Made by a program: the position numbers and the translations under genes | Shown: positions 33,970-44,056 of the stretch, one piece after another | Numbering within the stretch: position 1 is the first letter of the stretch | Layout: every line of letters begins with the position of its first letter | The notes under the pieces: model-generated | Told to the model about the DNA's origin: nothing | Seen by the model: the letters and a program-made list of their open reading frames with translations, nothing else | The model's database searches: none | Origin: Pseudomonadota bacterium | GTDB lineage: Bacteria; Pseudomonadota; Alphaproteobacteria; Micropepsales; Micropepsaceae | Reading direction: 5' to 3' | DNA length: 64,000 nucleotides | Assembly: GCA_021851325.1 (NCBI GenBank) | Contig: JAJZDZ010000007.1 | Coordinates: forward strand, 93,491-157,490

Positions 33970-35000
33970 GCGAACGGCACTTCCATGTCGCGCGGTTCGC
34001 CGTCAAGCCACGGTGGCACAGGAAGGCCTTTTTGACGCAGGAAAGCAGGATTGAAGAGTTTGCTTTGATAACGCGAACCGGTATCGCAGAGCACGGTAAC
34101 AATGGTGTGACCAGGTCCCATCTGCTTCGCCAAACGGATGGCGCCGGCCACGTTGATGCCACTCGAGCCACCCAGACACAGCCCGTCACGCTGCAGAAGG
34201 TCATAAAGGATGGGAAGCATTTCCTCGTCGGCGATCTCGTAGGCATCGTCAATCGGGGCACCTTCGAGATTTGCCGTTACCCGGTTCTGTCCGATGCCTT
34301 CGGTGATCGAGCTGCCATGCGCGCTCAGCTGCCCGGTTTTGATCCAGCAATAGATGGCAGCACCGAGTGGATCGGCTGCGACCACCTGAATGTTGGGATC
34401 GCGCTCCTTGAGCGCAATGCCGGTGCCGGCAAGCGTGCCGCCGGTACCTACTGCGGCGACAAAGCCATCAATGCGGCCCTTGAGTTGGGCGTAAATCTCA
34501 GGACCGGTGCCCTCAATATGCGCTCCGCGGTTGGCCACATTATCAAACTGATTGGCCCAGATCGCGCCATTGGGCTCGCTCTGGGCAAGACGGGAAGCAA
34601 GGCGTCCGGAGAGCTTTACGTAATTGTCGGGATCACGATAGGGTTTTGCTGGAACTTCGATGAGGTGTGCACCCATCAGGCGCAAGGCATCTTTCTTTTC
34701 CTGGCTCTGGGTCTGCGGAATAACGATAACGGTACGAAATCCCATGGCATTGGCAACGACAGCAAGTCCGATGCCGGTATTGCCGGCGGTGCCTTCAACG
34801 ATCGTCCCGCCAGGGCGCAAAGTGCCCGTAGCAATGGCATCACGGACGATGTAAAGGGCTGCCCGGTCCTTGACCGAGCCACCCGGGTTCATGAACTCGG
34901 CTTTGCCATAGATATCGCAGCCGGTCAGAGCGCTTGCATGTCGCAGGCGGATGAGCGGGGTATGGCCTATTGCATCAAGGGTGTCGTTACGGATGTCCAT
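33966..35000 (-). CDS. cysK: Cysteine synthase (O-acetylserine sulfhydrylase family)
   Basis: 344 residues. PLP type II fold with IGHTPLIRL, PLP Lys44 in NPGGSVKDRA, phosphate loop GTAGNTGIG, and DYR-region GGTLAGTG. Makes cysteine from O-acetylserine and sulfide. At 344 residues it is about 20 longer than classic CysK and shares features with the Cys-synthase/cystathionine beta-synthase group, so substrate choice is not certain. First gene of the sulfur operon; the photolyase stop lies 50 bases upstream on the same strand. Confidence 0.9.
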   Translation of the reverse strand: MDIRNDTLDAIGHTPLIRLRHASALTGCDIYGKAEFMNPGGSVKDRAALYIVRDAIATGTLRPGGTIVEGTAGNTGIGLAVVANAMGFRTVIVIPQTQSQEKKDALRLMGAHLIEVPAKPYRDPDNYVKLSGRLASRLAQSEPNGAIWANQFDNVANRGAHIEGTGPEIYAQLKGRIDGFVAAVGTGGTLAGTGIALKERDPNIQVVAADPLGAAIYCWIKTGQLSAHGSSITEGIGQNRVTANLEGAPIDDAYEIADEEMLPILYDLLQRDGLCLGGSSGINVAGAIRLAKQMGPGHTIVTVLCDTGSRYQSKLFNPAFLRQKGLPVPPWLDGEPRDMEVPFA

Positions 35001-35050
35001 GCAGCTTTAACCAGGCTAGAGCCAGACCCTAAGCCGCGTCCGGGCGACCA

Positions 35051-36472
35051 TCAAGCTTTGCCCACCTCCTTCAGCCGTGCAAAGGCCCGCAAGGCGCGTT
35101 CCCGCCCGGCTGCAAGATCAACCAGGGGGCGGGGGTAGCTCGATCCGAGCCTGATGTTGGCTGCGTCAAGCACAGAAGCCGGCGCAAGCCAGGGGCTGTG
35201 GACAAAGCGATCCGGCAGACGGGCGAGCTCGGGAACAAAGTGACGAACATAGTCACCCCGCGGGTCGAATCGCTGCCCCTGCAACACCGGGTTGAAGATC
35301 CGGAAATAAGGCGCAGCATCCGCGCCACAGCCGGCAACCCATTGCCAGCTTGCGCTGTTATTGGCGAGGTCGGCATCCACCAGGGTATCCCAGAACCAGC
35401 TCGCACCTGCACGCCAGTGGATCAGCAGATGTTTGACCAGAAATGACGCAACGATCATGCGCACGCGGTTATGCATCCATCCGGTATTCCATAACTGGCG
35501 CATGCCCGCGTCCACGATGGGGATCCCGGTTTGACCACGCTGCCAGAGCGCAAGCCGGGCCTCGTCTGACCTCCACTCGAAATGGGAAAACCGAGGATCA
35601 AGTGGCTGTTCGGGAAGCTGTGGATGGTGAAACAGCAGGTGCCAGGAGAACTCACGCCAGGCCAGCTCGGAGAGGAATTTCTCCTGTCCCACTGCGCTTA
35701 GCGCTTGCGCATGCCAGATCTGGCGCGCGGAAATTTCGCCAAAATGCAGATGCGGGGACAGTCTCGAGGTGCCCGCGCGGGCTGGCCAGTCGCGGGTCTG
35801 GGCATAATCCCGCAGATCGCGGTCAAGAAACGCCTTAAGCCTGCTCAGGGCTCCGCTTTCTCCCGGATTCCAGTATTGGGACCACGCGGCGGCCCAGTTT
35901 GGCGACTGTGGCACCAGGCGCCAATCGGCGAGCGGATCGGAGACGATGGCTGGAGCAAAATTCAGCCGCCGTGGACGGGGCAGGGGGGCAGGAATGTCGC
36001 GCTGGCGCAAAGCCTTCCAGAAGGGGGTAAACACGCGAAATGGCCTGCCCACCTGCGTTGTGAGCTCCCAGGGCTCGAGCAGCAGGTTTCCCGGGAAACT
36101 GCGGACCTCAATGCCCCGCTCCGCGAGCTCAGATTTAAGCGCCCGGTCGCGTGCAATGGCATGGGGTTCATAACAACGGTTCCAATAGACGGCGTCGGCG
36201 CCGGTTTCGGCGATGACCGCCTTCAGCACCTCTGCTGCAGGGCCCCGGCGCAACACCAGCCGTCCACCATTTGCGCCGAGAGTTTGAGCAAGCGCCGCCA
36301 GGGCATGGTGCAGCCACCAGCGGCTGGCAGCCCCGACTGACCAGCTGTCGGACCTGCCCTCATCCCACACGTAAAGACAGACGAGCGGAGCTGCGCGCAC
36401 ACGGGCTGCGTGAAGCGCCGGATTGTCGGCGAGGCGCAAATCCTCGCGGAACCAGACAATAGTAGATGTCAT
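35051..36472 (-). CDS. phrB: Deoxyribodipyrimidine photolyase (CPD class I)
   Basis: 473 residues from ATG 36472. N-terminal Rossmann antenna domain (IVWFREDLRLADNPAL), C-terminal FAD domain: LHFGEISARQIWHA, ELAWREFSWHLL, DAGMRQLWNTGWMHNRVRM and NNSASWQWVAGCGADAAPYF. Repairs UV-induced cyclobutane pyrimidine dimers using blue light. The Trp electron-transfer chain positions appear present (W in ASWQWVAG). Divergent from the MFS gene, whose start lies 134 bases away. Confidence 0.95.
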   Translation of the reverse strand: MTSTIVWFREDLRLADNPALHAARVRAAPLVCLYVWDEGRSDSWSVGAASRWWLHHALAALAQTLGANGGRLVLRRGPAAEVLKAVIAETGADAVYWNRCYEPHAIARDRALKSELAERGIEVRSFPGNLLLEPWELTTQVGRPFRVFTPFWKALRQRDIPAPLPRPRRLNFAPAIVSDPLADWRLVPQSPNWAAAWSQYWNPGESGALSRLKAFLDRDLRDYAQTRDWPARAGTSRLSPHLHFGEISARQIWHAQALSAVGQEKFLSELAWREFSWHLLFHHPQLPEQPLDPRFSHFEWRSDEARLALWQRGQTGIPIVDAGMRQLWNTGWMHNRVRMIVASFLVKHLLIHWRAGASWFWDTLVDADLANNSASWQWVAGCGADAAPYFRIFNPVLQGQRFDPRGDYVRHFVPELARLPDRFVHSPWLAPASVLDAANIRLGSSYPRPLVDLAAGRERALRAFARLKEVGKA

Positions 36473-36605
36473 GGGCCGATTACGCGCGGACCTGCCGTTC
36501 GGATCAATATCCATCAGCTCGGGGAAATATCGCCTCCTGGGGTTTCCTCAGCCGAACGCACATGCAAGGCTACCATCAAGATGCCCGTTTTGGAGGATTA
36601 TTTGC

Positions 36606-37907
36606 GTGGCCGCCAATGCCACCCGTGACTTTCAACAAGACCAAAGCCGGAAGTTGTCAGTCCTAAGCCTGGTGGCCGGACTGATGGGTAATATTCTTGA
36701 GTGGTATGATTTTGGCCTCTACGGCTACTTCGCTCCACTGATTGCCGCACGCTTCTTTCCCGTTCACGATGCGATCTTATCTTTGCTCGCTGCCTATGCA
36801 GGCTTTGCCGTAGGCTTTGCCATGCGCCCGTTCGGGGCCCTTTTTTTCGGTCATATCGGCGATCGCGTCGGGCGACGAACGGTTCTTGTCATCTCGGTTA
36901 CGCTGATGGGCGTGGCAACTACGGTTATCGGCCTGTTACCAAGTTTTCGCATGGTTGGGCTTTGGGCCCCGGCGCTGCTCCTCGTAGTGCGCCTATTTCA
37001 AGGCTTCTCGGTCGGTGGTGAATTTACCGGCTCGGTGTCCTATTTGATTGAAACCGCTCCGGCAGACCGGCGCGGCTATGCCGGTAGCTACGCCAATATC
37101 GGGTCTACTGGCGGCTACCTGCTCGCCGCGGCTATGGCCGCGGTGACGATGGCAGTTATTCATGGCCACCCGTCCTGGCCATGGGCTTGGCGGCTTCCCT
37201 TTCTGGCAGGCGGGCTGATCGCTGCCCTAGCGCTTTGGCTACGTCGTCGTCTGCCATCATCGAGCTATGAACCAGATCCGTCCCACCCTGGCGAAGTCAT
37301 GCCACTGCTTAAGGCCTTTCGCAGCAGCCCGCGTATTCTCGCGCTTGTCATGCTTCTGACCTGGGGCTATGGCGTCGTGAACTATCTCACGATGGTCTTT
37401 CTGCCTACATTCGCGAGCCACTTCGGTACCATCACACCCGCCACGGCTCTAACCCTGAACACGATTGCTGACGCCGTGGCCATCCTTGTGGTGCCCGTGG
37501 CGGGCCTTTTGAGTGATACCTGTGTGCGCCGACGCACACTTCTGCTGCTTGCCTTTGGCGGTTTTTTTGTCACGGCCTATGCCTTTTTTGCGCTGGCACT
37601 GAAAGCCACGATTGTCGCCGTGGCGATTGGCCAGCTGGGTTTTGGCGCCATGCTGGGTGTAGTCATGGGGGCTGCGCCAGCGATGCTCGCCGAGGCATTT
37701 CAAGCGGAATTCCGTCTATCGGGATATTCGCTTGCCTTCAATTTTGGTTTAGGACTGGGAGGCGGAACGGCACCTCTGATCGCAACCGCATTGATTGGCA
37801 CAAGTGGTATGAGTATGGCACCGTCCTTCTACCTTATGTTTGGGGCGATGCTGGCCATGACTGCGCTCTATCTGATGCCAGACCGCAGTCGTGAACCATT
37901 ATTGTAA
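36606..37907 (+). CDS. MFS transporter, metabolite:H+ symporter family
   Basis: 433 residues beginning at GTG 36606, which has a near-perfect GGAGGA eight bases upstream; the open frame before it runs into the photolyase promoter region and is not membrane-like. Twelve TM helices; MHS signatures GNILEWYDFGLYGYFAP, GFAMRPFGALFFGHIGDRVGRR, and FQGFSVGGEFTGSVSYLIE. Related proteins carry proline/betaine, citrate, alpha-ketoglutarate or shikimate with protons. Substrate undetermined. Confidence 0.93.
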   Translation: MAANATRDFQQDQSRKLSVLSLVAGLMGNILEWYDFGLYGYFAPLIAARFFPVHDAILSLLAAYAGFAVGFAMRPFGALFFGHIGDRVGRRTVLVISVTLMGVATTVIGLLPSFRMVGLWAPALLLVVRLFQGFSVGGEFTGSVSYLIETAPADRRGYAGSYANIGSTGGYLLAAAMAAVTMAVIHGHPSWPWAWRLPFLAGGLIAALALWLRRRLPSSSYEPDPSHPGEVMPLLKAFRSSPRILALVMLLTWGYGVVNYLTMVFLPTFASHFGTITPATALTLNTIADAVAILVVPVAGLLSDTCVRRRTLLLLAFGGFFVTAYAFFALALKATIVAVAIGQLGFGAMLGVVMGAAPAMLAEAFQAEFRLSGYSLAFNFGLGLGGGTAPLIATALIGTSGMSMAPSFYLMFGAMLAMTALYLMPDRSREPLL

Positions 37908-37979
37908 TGCTGTCGCGACATGATTGGAGCTAACCCATGCAACTGGTTGAATCTATGATTACGCTGGAGATAGTCAGCC

Positions 37980-38546
37980 ATGACTGACAACGCGCCCTTA
38001 CGCGCCCATGAGCACCGTGAGCACGCAGAGCATGCCGCCAAGGAAAAGGATATGTTCATTTCATTGGTGTCCATAACGATCGCTATCCTAGCGGTGATCG
38101 CCTCGGTTGCTGGCAGCCTTGAAATGATCGAGGTCAGCCAGGTCATTACGCTTTCTAGTGAAGCTGTTCTGCGCCAGGATCAGGCTACGGACGCATGGTC
38201 GCAATATCAGGCCAACAGTATCAAAAAGCATGTCTATGATGCAGCTGCGCGCATGTCATCGAATGCAGCCTCATCTCTATCCGCATTGGCACGGAGTCAG
38301 GGAGCCAAACAGGCAGAGGTACGACAACGCGCGCTTTTGGCGGAGGCAGAACGCGATCATCTGATGGCCGAAAGCGGACGCCATGAGGTCAATCATCGTT
38401 GGCTGGCGGCCGCTGCGAGTATCGCCGAAATCGCGATTGCGATCTCTACCGTTGCCATTATCACGCGACGCAAAAGCTTCTGGTTGGCGGCCATCGGTCT
38501 TGGGATCATCAGTCTTAGTCTGCTGACTGGCACTTATCTTGTTTAG
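37980..38546 (+). CDS. DUF4337 membrane protein
   Basis: 188 residues. A His/Glu-rich N-terminus (1-22), one TM helix (about 23-45), a long alpha-helical region rich in Ala, Gln and Glu (about 50-130, probably coiled coil) containing QDQATDAWSQYQANSIKKH, and two TM helices at the end. This layout is characteristic of DUF4337, of unknown function. Follows the MFS gene by 72 bases on the same strand. Confidence 0.85.
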   Translation: MTDNAPLRAHEHREHAEHAAKEKDMFISLVSITIAILAVIASVAGSLEMIEVSQVITLSSEAVLRQDQATDAWSQYQANSIKKHVYDAAARMSSNAASSLSALARSQGAKQAEVRQRALLAEAERDHLMAESGRHEVNHRWLAAAASIAEIAIAISTVAIITRRKSFWLAAIGLGIISLSLLTGTYLV

Positions 38547-38671
38547 TCCGGGTGAGGTTTGATTTTGTGGTATCGCCGGGGCGAGGAATACCTGCAGCAA
38601 GGCATGGTTTGCGATCTGATAGGCCTGCCGTAGCGCATAATGCCGGCGCGCCGGCGCTTGGCAATCGGTCC

Positions 38672-39646
38672 ATGATGGCCGCCCGATGGCCCTACGACAT
38701 AGGCCGTGGAGGGCAGGGGGGGTGCACCGTTTTCAAAATATTCCTGTTTGTGCTGGGGGCTGTTGTTCTCAGTGCAAATGGAGGCACTGTGGCACAGGCT
38801 GCAGGTCCGCCACTTATACGGGCCCGGCTGGGGTCACAAGGTGTGGCAGGTAATGCCCACAAAGTGTGGGTCACCCGCGGGGCAAAGATATCCAGTTCAG
38901 AAGCGCACGCCACACCACAGCGCGCTGGCCGCAGATACGCCAATGCCGTGGTGGCCATTGTGATGGATGATCTGGGACCAGATGTGACTGCGAGCCGTCA
39001 GGCCATCTTGCTACCACCGGCGATCACGATGTCCTTTCTCCCTTATGCCCGTGACGTGGCAGAACTGGTCCGCGCGGCGAGGGCCCGCGGTCATGAGGTA
39101 ATCGTGCATGTACCAATGCAGCCTCTGGGCCCCGAGGACCCCGGGCCCGGAGCGCTGCGGGTGGATCTCAGCGCGGCGCAAAACCGCCGGCGCTTGTCCT
39201 GGGATCTTTCCAGGATTCCCGGGGCGGATGGCATCAACAATCATATGGGGAGCCGCTTTACTGCCGACCGCGCAGCTCTAGAGCCGGTGCTCGGGCTATT
39301 GTCCGGTACCCGAGATTTTTTTCTTGATTCACGTACTACGGCAAAAACCCAGGTTGTCCCTCTGGCGCGCAGGTTCGGCATATTGAGCGCAGGTCGGGAT
39401 GTCTTTCTCGACGATATCCAGCGACGGGAATATGTGCTCGGCCAGTTGCGACAGCTTCTGCAACTGGCCGAGCGCAACGGTGTTGCGATCGCGATAGGTC
39501 ATCCGCACGCCGTGACGCTGAAGGCAGTGAAGTGGTGGATTGCGCGTCATCCAGGCCTGCATTTGGTCAGGTTGCGAACCGCAGTGCGTCTTAAAGCACG
39601 TAATGCACACCTGATGACAGCAGGACGGGCAGGCCCTGGCGACTGA
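38672..39646 (+). CDS. Divergent polysaccharide deacetylase family protein (YibQ type)
   Basis: 324 residues from ATG 38672; the start is uncertain since no strong ribosome site is seen, but a hydrophobic signal segment (about 23-45: FKIFLFVLGAVVLS) follows. The catalytic-like domain runs about 90-310: VAIVMDDLGPD (paired Asp), VIVHVPMQP, GINNHMGS, FFLDSRTT, and IAIGHPH. These are motifs of the DUF610/YibQ deacetylase group, likely periplasmic and acting on a cell-wall or surface polysaccharide. Convergent with trpE, 45 bases away. Confidence 0.85.
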   Translation: MMAARWPYDIGRGGQGGCTVFKIFLFVLGAVVLSANGGTVAQAAGPPLIRARLGSQGVAGNAHKVWVTRGAKISSSEAHATPQRAGRRYANAVVAIVMDDLGPDVTASRQAILLPPAITMSFLPYARDVAELVRAARARGHEVIVHVPMQPLGPEDPGPGALRVDLSAAQNRRRLSWDLSRIPGADGINNHMGSRFTADRAALEPVLGLLSGTRDFFLDSRTTAKTQVVPLARRFGILSAGRDVFLDDIQRREYVLGQLRQLLQLAERNGVAIAIGHPHAVTLKAVKWWIARHPGLHLVRLRTAVRLKARNAHLMTAGRAGPGD

Positions 39647-39691
39647 GCGCGAAAATATCTTCTGGCTGGGGGGGAAGCTCTGCGAGAGCCG

Positions 39692-41218
39692 TTAGCGCTC
39701 CTGCGCCACGGCGTAGCGGGTTGCCTCTTCGGCTGCGGCGAGCAGTGCCTTGGCCTTGTTGACACTCTCCTCGTACTCGGCCTGTGGGACGCTGTCTGCG
39801 ACCACGCCCCCGCCGGCCTGAACATACATCATGCCGTCCTTGACCACAGCGGTACGCAAGACAATGCAGGTATCCATAGATCCGTCGGCAGCAATGTAAC
39901 CCACCGCTCCGGCGTAAACCGCACCGCGCTTGTCGCGTTCGAGTTCATCGATAATCTGCATGGCTCTGATCTTGGGTGCACCCGAGAGGGTACCGGCAGG
40001 AAGGCCGGCAGCGAGCGCGTCAATGGCATCGAGCTCGGGTTTGATTCGTCCTTCGACGTTCGAGACCAGGTGCATCACGTGACTGTAGCGCTCGATGAAA
40101 AAGCTGTCTGTTACTTTCACCGCGCCAGTTTGCGCAACCCGGCCGACATCGTTACGGCCGAGGTCCAGCAGCATGAGGTGTTCGGCACGTTCTTTGGGGT
40201 CGGCCATCAGTTCTCGTGCCAGAGCCTCGTCCTCGGCCGGGCTTGCACCACGCCGACGCGTCCCAGCAATCGGACGGATGGTAACCACTCCGTTGCGCAG
40301 CCGCACCAGAATTTCCGGACTGGACCCCACAATCGCAAATCCGGGAAAAGCCAGGTGGTAGAGGAACGGTGAGGGATTGAGGCGGCGCAAAGCGCGGTAA
40401 AGGGCAATCGACGGCAGTGCAAAGGGGCGCGAAAAGCGCTGACTGGGAACGACCTGGAAGATATCGCCTGCACGGATATAGGTCTTCGCCTGCTCCACCA
40501 TCGCCAGATACTCTTCGCGGGTGGTGTTACTGCGTGCTGCCACCCCAAGGGGAAGATCGACCCCGGTTGCCGCGGTGGAGGGTAATGGCCGTTCGAGTTC
40601 GGCGAGAGCTTCCCCGATACGGCTTGTTGCGCGCCCATAGGCGCTAGCCGCATCGATCTCTGGGGTTGGCCACACTGGCGTCACCAGGGTGATCTCATCG
40701 CGCACGGTATCAAAGACCGCCGTCAGGGTGGGCCGGATCAGGATGGCATCTGGTAGGTCCAGCGCGTCGGTTTTGGGCTGGGAAAGCTTTTGCGGTTCGA
40801 TCAGGCGTACCGTGTCATACCCGATATAGCCGAACAGCCCGACAGCCATGGGCGGCAGTCCTGCGGGCAGGTCCATGCGCGTGGCGTCGACCAGACGCCG
40901 CAGCGCCGCAAGTGGATCAGCTGCCGGGCTGTCGGGGACGAAGGCTTCCGGATTGTCCTGCGCGGTGTGATTGACTTCGGCCTTGAGCTCACGCAGGCGC
41001 CAGATCAGGTCGGGCTTAAGGCCAATGATCGAGTAGCGGCCACGACTTTCCCCTCCTTGTACGCTTTCGAGGAGAAAGGCGTTGTCGCGGTTCTGGGCGA
41101 GCTTGAGATATGCGCCTACAGGAGTCAGCAGATCGGCGACAAGGCGACTGAAGACAACTTGCGGCTTTCCTTCGCTGTAAGCTTTCGCAAAGGTCGAAAA
41201 GTCCGGTTCAATGGCCAT
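39692..41218 (-). CDS. trpE: Anthranilate synthase component I
   Basis: 508 residues. Converts chorismate plus glutamine-derived ammonia to anthranilate, the first step of tryptophan synthesis. Chorismate-binding domain with QVVPSQRFSRPF, RPIAGTRRRG, DLGRNDVGRV, LPAGTLSGAPKIRAM and GAVGYIAADGSMDTCIVLR all present; the feedback-inhibition region is at the N-terminus. It follows ppiD by 7 bases. Its partner trpG is not adjacent downstream, where a convergent gene lies. Confidence 0.96.
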   Translation of the reverse strand: MAIEPDFSTFAKAYSEGKPQVVFSRLVADLLTPVGAYLKLAQNRDNAFLLESVQGGESRGRYSIIGLKPDLIWRLRELKAEVNHTAQDNPEAFVPDSPAADPLAALRRLVDATRMDLPAGLPPMAVGLFGYIGYDTVRLIEPQKLSQPKTDALDLPDAILIRPTLTAVFDTVRDEITLVTPVWPTPEIDAASAYGRATSRIGEALAELERPLPSTAATGVDLPLGVAARSNTTREEYLAMVEQAKTYIRAGDIFQVVPSQRFSRPFALPSIALYRALRRLNPSPFLYHLAFPGFAIVGSSPEILVRLRNGVVTIRPIAGTRRRGASPAEDEALARELMADPKERAEHLMLLDLGRNDVGRVAQTGAVKVTDSFFIERYSHVMHLVSNVEGRIKPELDAIDALAAGLPAGTLSGAPKIRAMQIIDELERDKRGAVYAGAVGYIAADGSMDTCIVLRTAVVKDGMMYVQAGGGVVADSVPQAEYEESVNKAKALLAAAEEATRYAVAQER

Positions 41219-41225
41219 AGCCCGC

Positions 41226-43115
41226 TTACGACCCCGTGCCTATGACCGTCGCCAGGTTCTGCTGATTGATGGTCACGCCGGCACGCTTGCGCGCTGCCTG
41301 TGCGAAGAGGTTCGGTATGTCGGCGCCGATCTGGGCTCCGAGCTGGTTTTTGAACTCCGCATACTGAGGCATTTTTTCCACGAATGCCGGAGGGTGGGCC
41401 ACGCCGGTGACCCGGGCGATAATGAAGCTCTTGCCATCTGCAGCCTTGCCCATCACGGCGCTGCCTGGGGGCGCGGCAAAAATCGCGTCCAGCAGGCTTG
41501 CCGGGAAGAGCGGGGACGCCTGGCCGCGCTGCAAACCCGGGCTGTGAGCGACAACAACTTTGAGGCTCTTGGCAATCGGTGCGAGGCTGCCGTCATGGTT
41601 GGCGGTAGCCGTCATGCTCGTGACTTTGGCGAGGAGCTCGGCGTCCATTTTGGCGGCCATCCAGTCCTGTAGTGCCGCCTTGCGCACCTGGGCTAGCGGC
41701 TTCAGTTTGGGCGGCTCTACGCCACTGACCTTGATCACATAGGCACTGCCATCGCTGGTCTGGAAGGGGTCGCCAACCACGCCGACCTCTGCGCGGAAGG
41801 CCTGAGTGAGAAACTGTTGCGATGCCGGAAGGGCGGCCTTGGTGCCGTCCGGCTTAAGACCCTGGGCATCCACTGCCTTGATGTGTACCAGCTGCATGCC
41901 GGCGGCTTTGGCCGCCTCTTCCAGTGTGTCGCCGCTAGCCTGGGCGTCCTCGAACTTGTTGACGATGTCACTGACCTTCTCGTTTGCCAGTTGCTGCTGG
42001 GCCTGGGCGAGGAGCTCCGGTTTGACCTCATCAAAGCTCTTGTTGATGGCCGGCGTGACGGCCGTGACCTTGAGAAGGACATAACCAAAGGTGCCTTTCA
42101 CGGGAGCGGAAATCTGCCCCGGCTTCAGGCTGAAGGCGGCCTTGCCGCGCGCGCCGCCAAGATCCTTTTCGCTGACCGAACCCAGATCGATATCGGTTGC
42201 TTTCAGGCCACGTGAGGCGGCCAGATCTTCAAAGCTGAAGCCCTTGCCCAGACGTTTGGCTGCGGCTGCGGCGGATTTTTCGTCGGGAAAAGTGATCTGC
42301 TCGACGGTGCGCTTTTCCGGCACCTGATACTTATTGAGATTGAGTTCGTACTCGCTGTGAAGCTGCTGCTGCGTGACCTTGATACCGGATGCGAGGCTTT
42401 CGGGAGTCACTTCCGCGTAAGTCAGTTCACGATAGGCGGGTGTGGAGAAGTTCTGCGGATGGGCCTTGATGTAGGCTTCAAGTTCGCTGTCGCTGGGGGG
42501 GGCCACGGTCCCGATAGCGGTGGGCGCGACGGTGACATATGAGACTGCGCGCGCTTCGTTCAGATAGTCGAAAATCGCCTTGGCATAGCCATTGGGGACC
42601 TGAAGCCCGTCTGAGGTCGCAGTCAAAAGCTGGTTGCGGGCGGTATCGGCACGCACTGCCGCGATGAAGCTTTGTTCGGTGAACCCCGAGGCATTGATGA
42701 TCTGCAAAAACCGCTGGTGATCAAAATCGCCATTGGGGCCTTCAAAGGCCGGAAGTTCCCGGATCTGCGAAGCCACATCAGAATCGGTCGCAGTCAGCCC
42801 GAGGCTCTGAACGACCAGATCGATCGCGGTTCGGCTGATCATGCGCTGCAGGACGTCCTGGGGCAGACCCATGGCTCTGGCTTGGCTTGGCGTGAGGGGG
42901 GTGCCCGCCCGCGTAGACTCGTTTTTGAGCTCGGTCGAGTATTCGCGCTGGAAGTCTGTCTGCTCGATCTTGACCCCTCCGACGCTCGCCACCGAGGTGT
43001 CAACATTGCCGCGGAAAATATCGGCAATGCCCCACACGCCGAAACTCAGTGCCAACAGACCCAGAAAGATCGAAGCGACCCAGGACTGGGCAAAGCCGCG
43101 CATTTTTTGAAGCAT
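41226..43115 (-). CDS. ppiD: PpiD/SurA-type periplasmic peptidyl-prolyl isomerase
   Basis: 629 residues. A short cytoplasmic end, one TM helix (about 12-33, FLGLLALSFGVWGIADIF), a SurA_N_3 chaperone domain (about 35-200), a parvulin-type PpiC rotamase region (about 265-360, where the sequence is diverged), and a C-terminal helical part. It helps outer-membrane proteins fold at the Sec exit. The N-terminus MLQKMRGFAQSWVASIF is characteristic of the alphaproteobacterial family. Divergent from tpiA and upstream of trpE. Confidence 0.93.
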   Translation of the reverse strand: MLQKMRGFAQSWVASIFLGLLALSFGVWGIADIFRGNVDTSVASVGGVKIEQTDFQREYSTELKNESTRAGTPLTPSQARAMGLPQDVLQRMISRTAIDLVVQSLGLTATDSDVASQIRELPAFEGPNGDFDHQRFLQIINASGFTEQSFIAAVRADTARNQLLTATSDGLQVPNGYAKAIFDYLNEARAVSYVTVAPTAIGTVAPPSDSELEAYIKAHPQNFSTPAYRELTYAEVTPESLASGIKVTQQQLHSEYELNLNKYQVPEKRTVEQITFPDEKSAAAAAKRLGKGFSFEDLAASRGLKATDIDLGSVSEKDLGGARGKAAFSLKPGQISAPVKGTFGYVLLKVTAVTPAINKSFDEVKPELLAQAQQQLANEKVSDIVNKFEDAQASGDTLEEAAKAAGMQLVHIKAVDAQGLKPDGTKAALPASQQFLTQAFRAEVGVVGDPFQTSDGSAYVIKVSGVEPPKLKPLAQVRKAALQDWMAAKMDAELLAKVTSMTATANHDGSLAPIAKSLKVVVAHSPGLQRGQASPLFPASLLDAIFAAPPGSAVMGKAADGKSFIIARVTGVAHPPAFVEKMPQYAEFKNQLGAQIGADIPNLFAQAARKRAGVTINQQNLATVIGTGS

Positions 43116-43233
43116 GGGGGCATCCGCTAGTGACGATGAAAGCTCGCTGATGATAGGGAGGGCCCCTCATGGCGGCAAGGAGCAGTGCCGTCAAGGGTTC
43201 GTGTGGCCGCCGGGCGGAGTAAAGGGGGAACCA

Positions 43234-44001
43234 ATGCGGGTATTGATCGCCGGAAACTGGAAGATGCATGGCATGAGCCAGGCGCTGGACGAGGTCCGCA
43301 AGGTGGCGGCCGAGGCGGACAGGGTGGCCTGCGAATTGTTGCTCTGTCCCCCTGCGACATTGCTGGAACGGGCGGTTGGGGCGAGCGCCGGGCGCCTGGC
43401 CATTGGCGGGCAGGATTGCCATTGGGAACGTTCCGGAGCCTTCACCGGCGATATCTCCGCCGCCATGCTGGCGGATGCCGGGGCAAGGGCCGTAATCCTC
43501 GGCCATTCCGAGCGTCGCCAATATCATGGCGAGAGCAGCGCCCAGGTTCAGGCCAAGGCCAAGGCCGCGCAGGAAGCCGGGCTCATGACCATTGTCTGCG
43601 TTGGGGAAAGCGAGGCCGAGCGTCGTGCTGGCGAGGAAAGGACGGTAGTTGGTGAACAGCTGGTGGCCAGCCTGCCGCCCCAGAGTACCCCAGATAACTG
43701 TGTTGTGGCCTACGAGCCGGTGTGGGCGATTGGCAGCGGCCTCACGCCGACACCGGCGGAGATTGCGGCGATGCACGGCTTCATCCGTGAGGAAGTGTGC
43801 CGACTTCTGGGCTCGGCGGCTCGGGCCATGCGCATCCTCTATGGTGGTTCGGTCAAGCCGGCCAATGCGGCCGAGATTCTTAGCCTTGCCGAGGTCGGCG
43901 GCGCGCTTGTCGGTGGCGCAAGCCTCAAGGCTGACGAATTTCTTGCGATTGCGCGGGCGGTAAGAGCCAAAATTAACCTTGAAGGACCCATAGTTCGTTA
44001 A
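43234..44001 (+). CDS. tpiA: Triosephosphate isomerase
   Basis: 255 residues from ATG 43234 with GGGGGA upstream. Interconverts DHAP and glyceraldehyde 3-phosphate. Catalytic Lys10 (AGNWKMHG), His91 (LGHSERRQ), Glu161 (AYEPVWAIG) and phosphate-loop GGSVKPANA and GGALVGGASL are all intact. Divergent from ppiD, a common arrangement in Alphaproteobacteria. Confidence 0.97.
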   Translation: MRVLIAGNWKMHGMSQALDEVRKVAAEADRVACELLLCPPATLLERAVGASAGRLAIGGQDCHWERSGAFTGDISAAMLADAGARAVILGHSERRQYHGESSAQVQAKAKAAQEAGLMTIVCVGESEAERRAGEERTVVGEQLVASLPPQSTPDNCVVAYEPVWAIGSGLTPTPAEIAAMHGFIREEVCRLLGSAARAMRILYGGSVKPANAAEILSLAEVGGALVGGASLKADEFLAIARAVRAKINLEGPIVR

Positions 44002-44056
44002 CTTGGCACTGCCAGCGTGGGCACGAGGCGGAATGCGCCCGTCGGGCACCTGCGAG

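Noticed and set aside
36423..36605. Longer start of the MFS transporter
   Set aside because: The extra residues are not membrane-like and overlap the photolyase start; GGAGGA before GTG 36606 decides.
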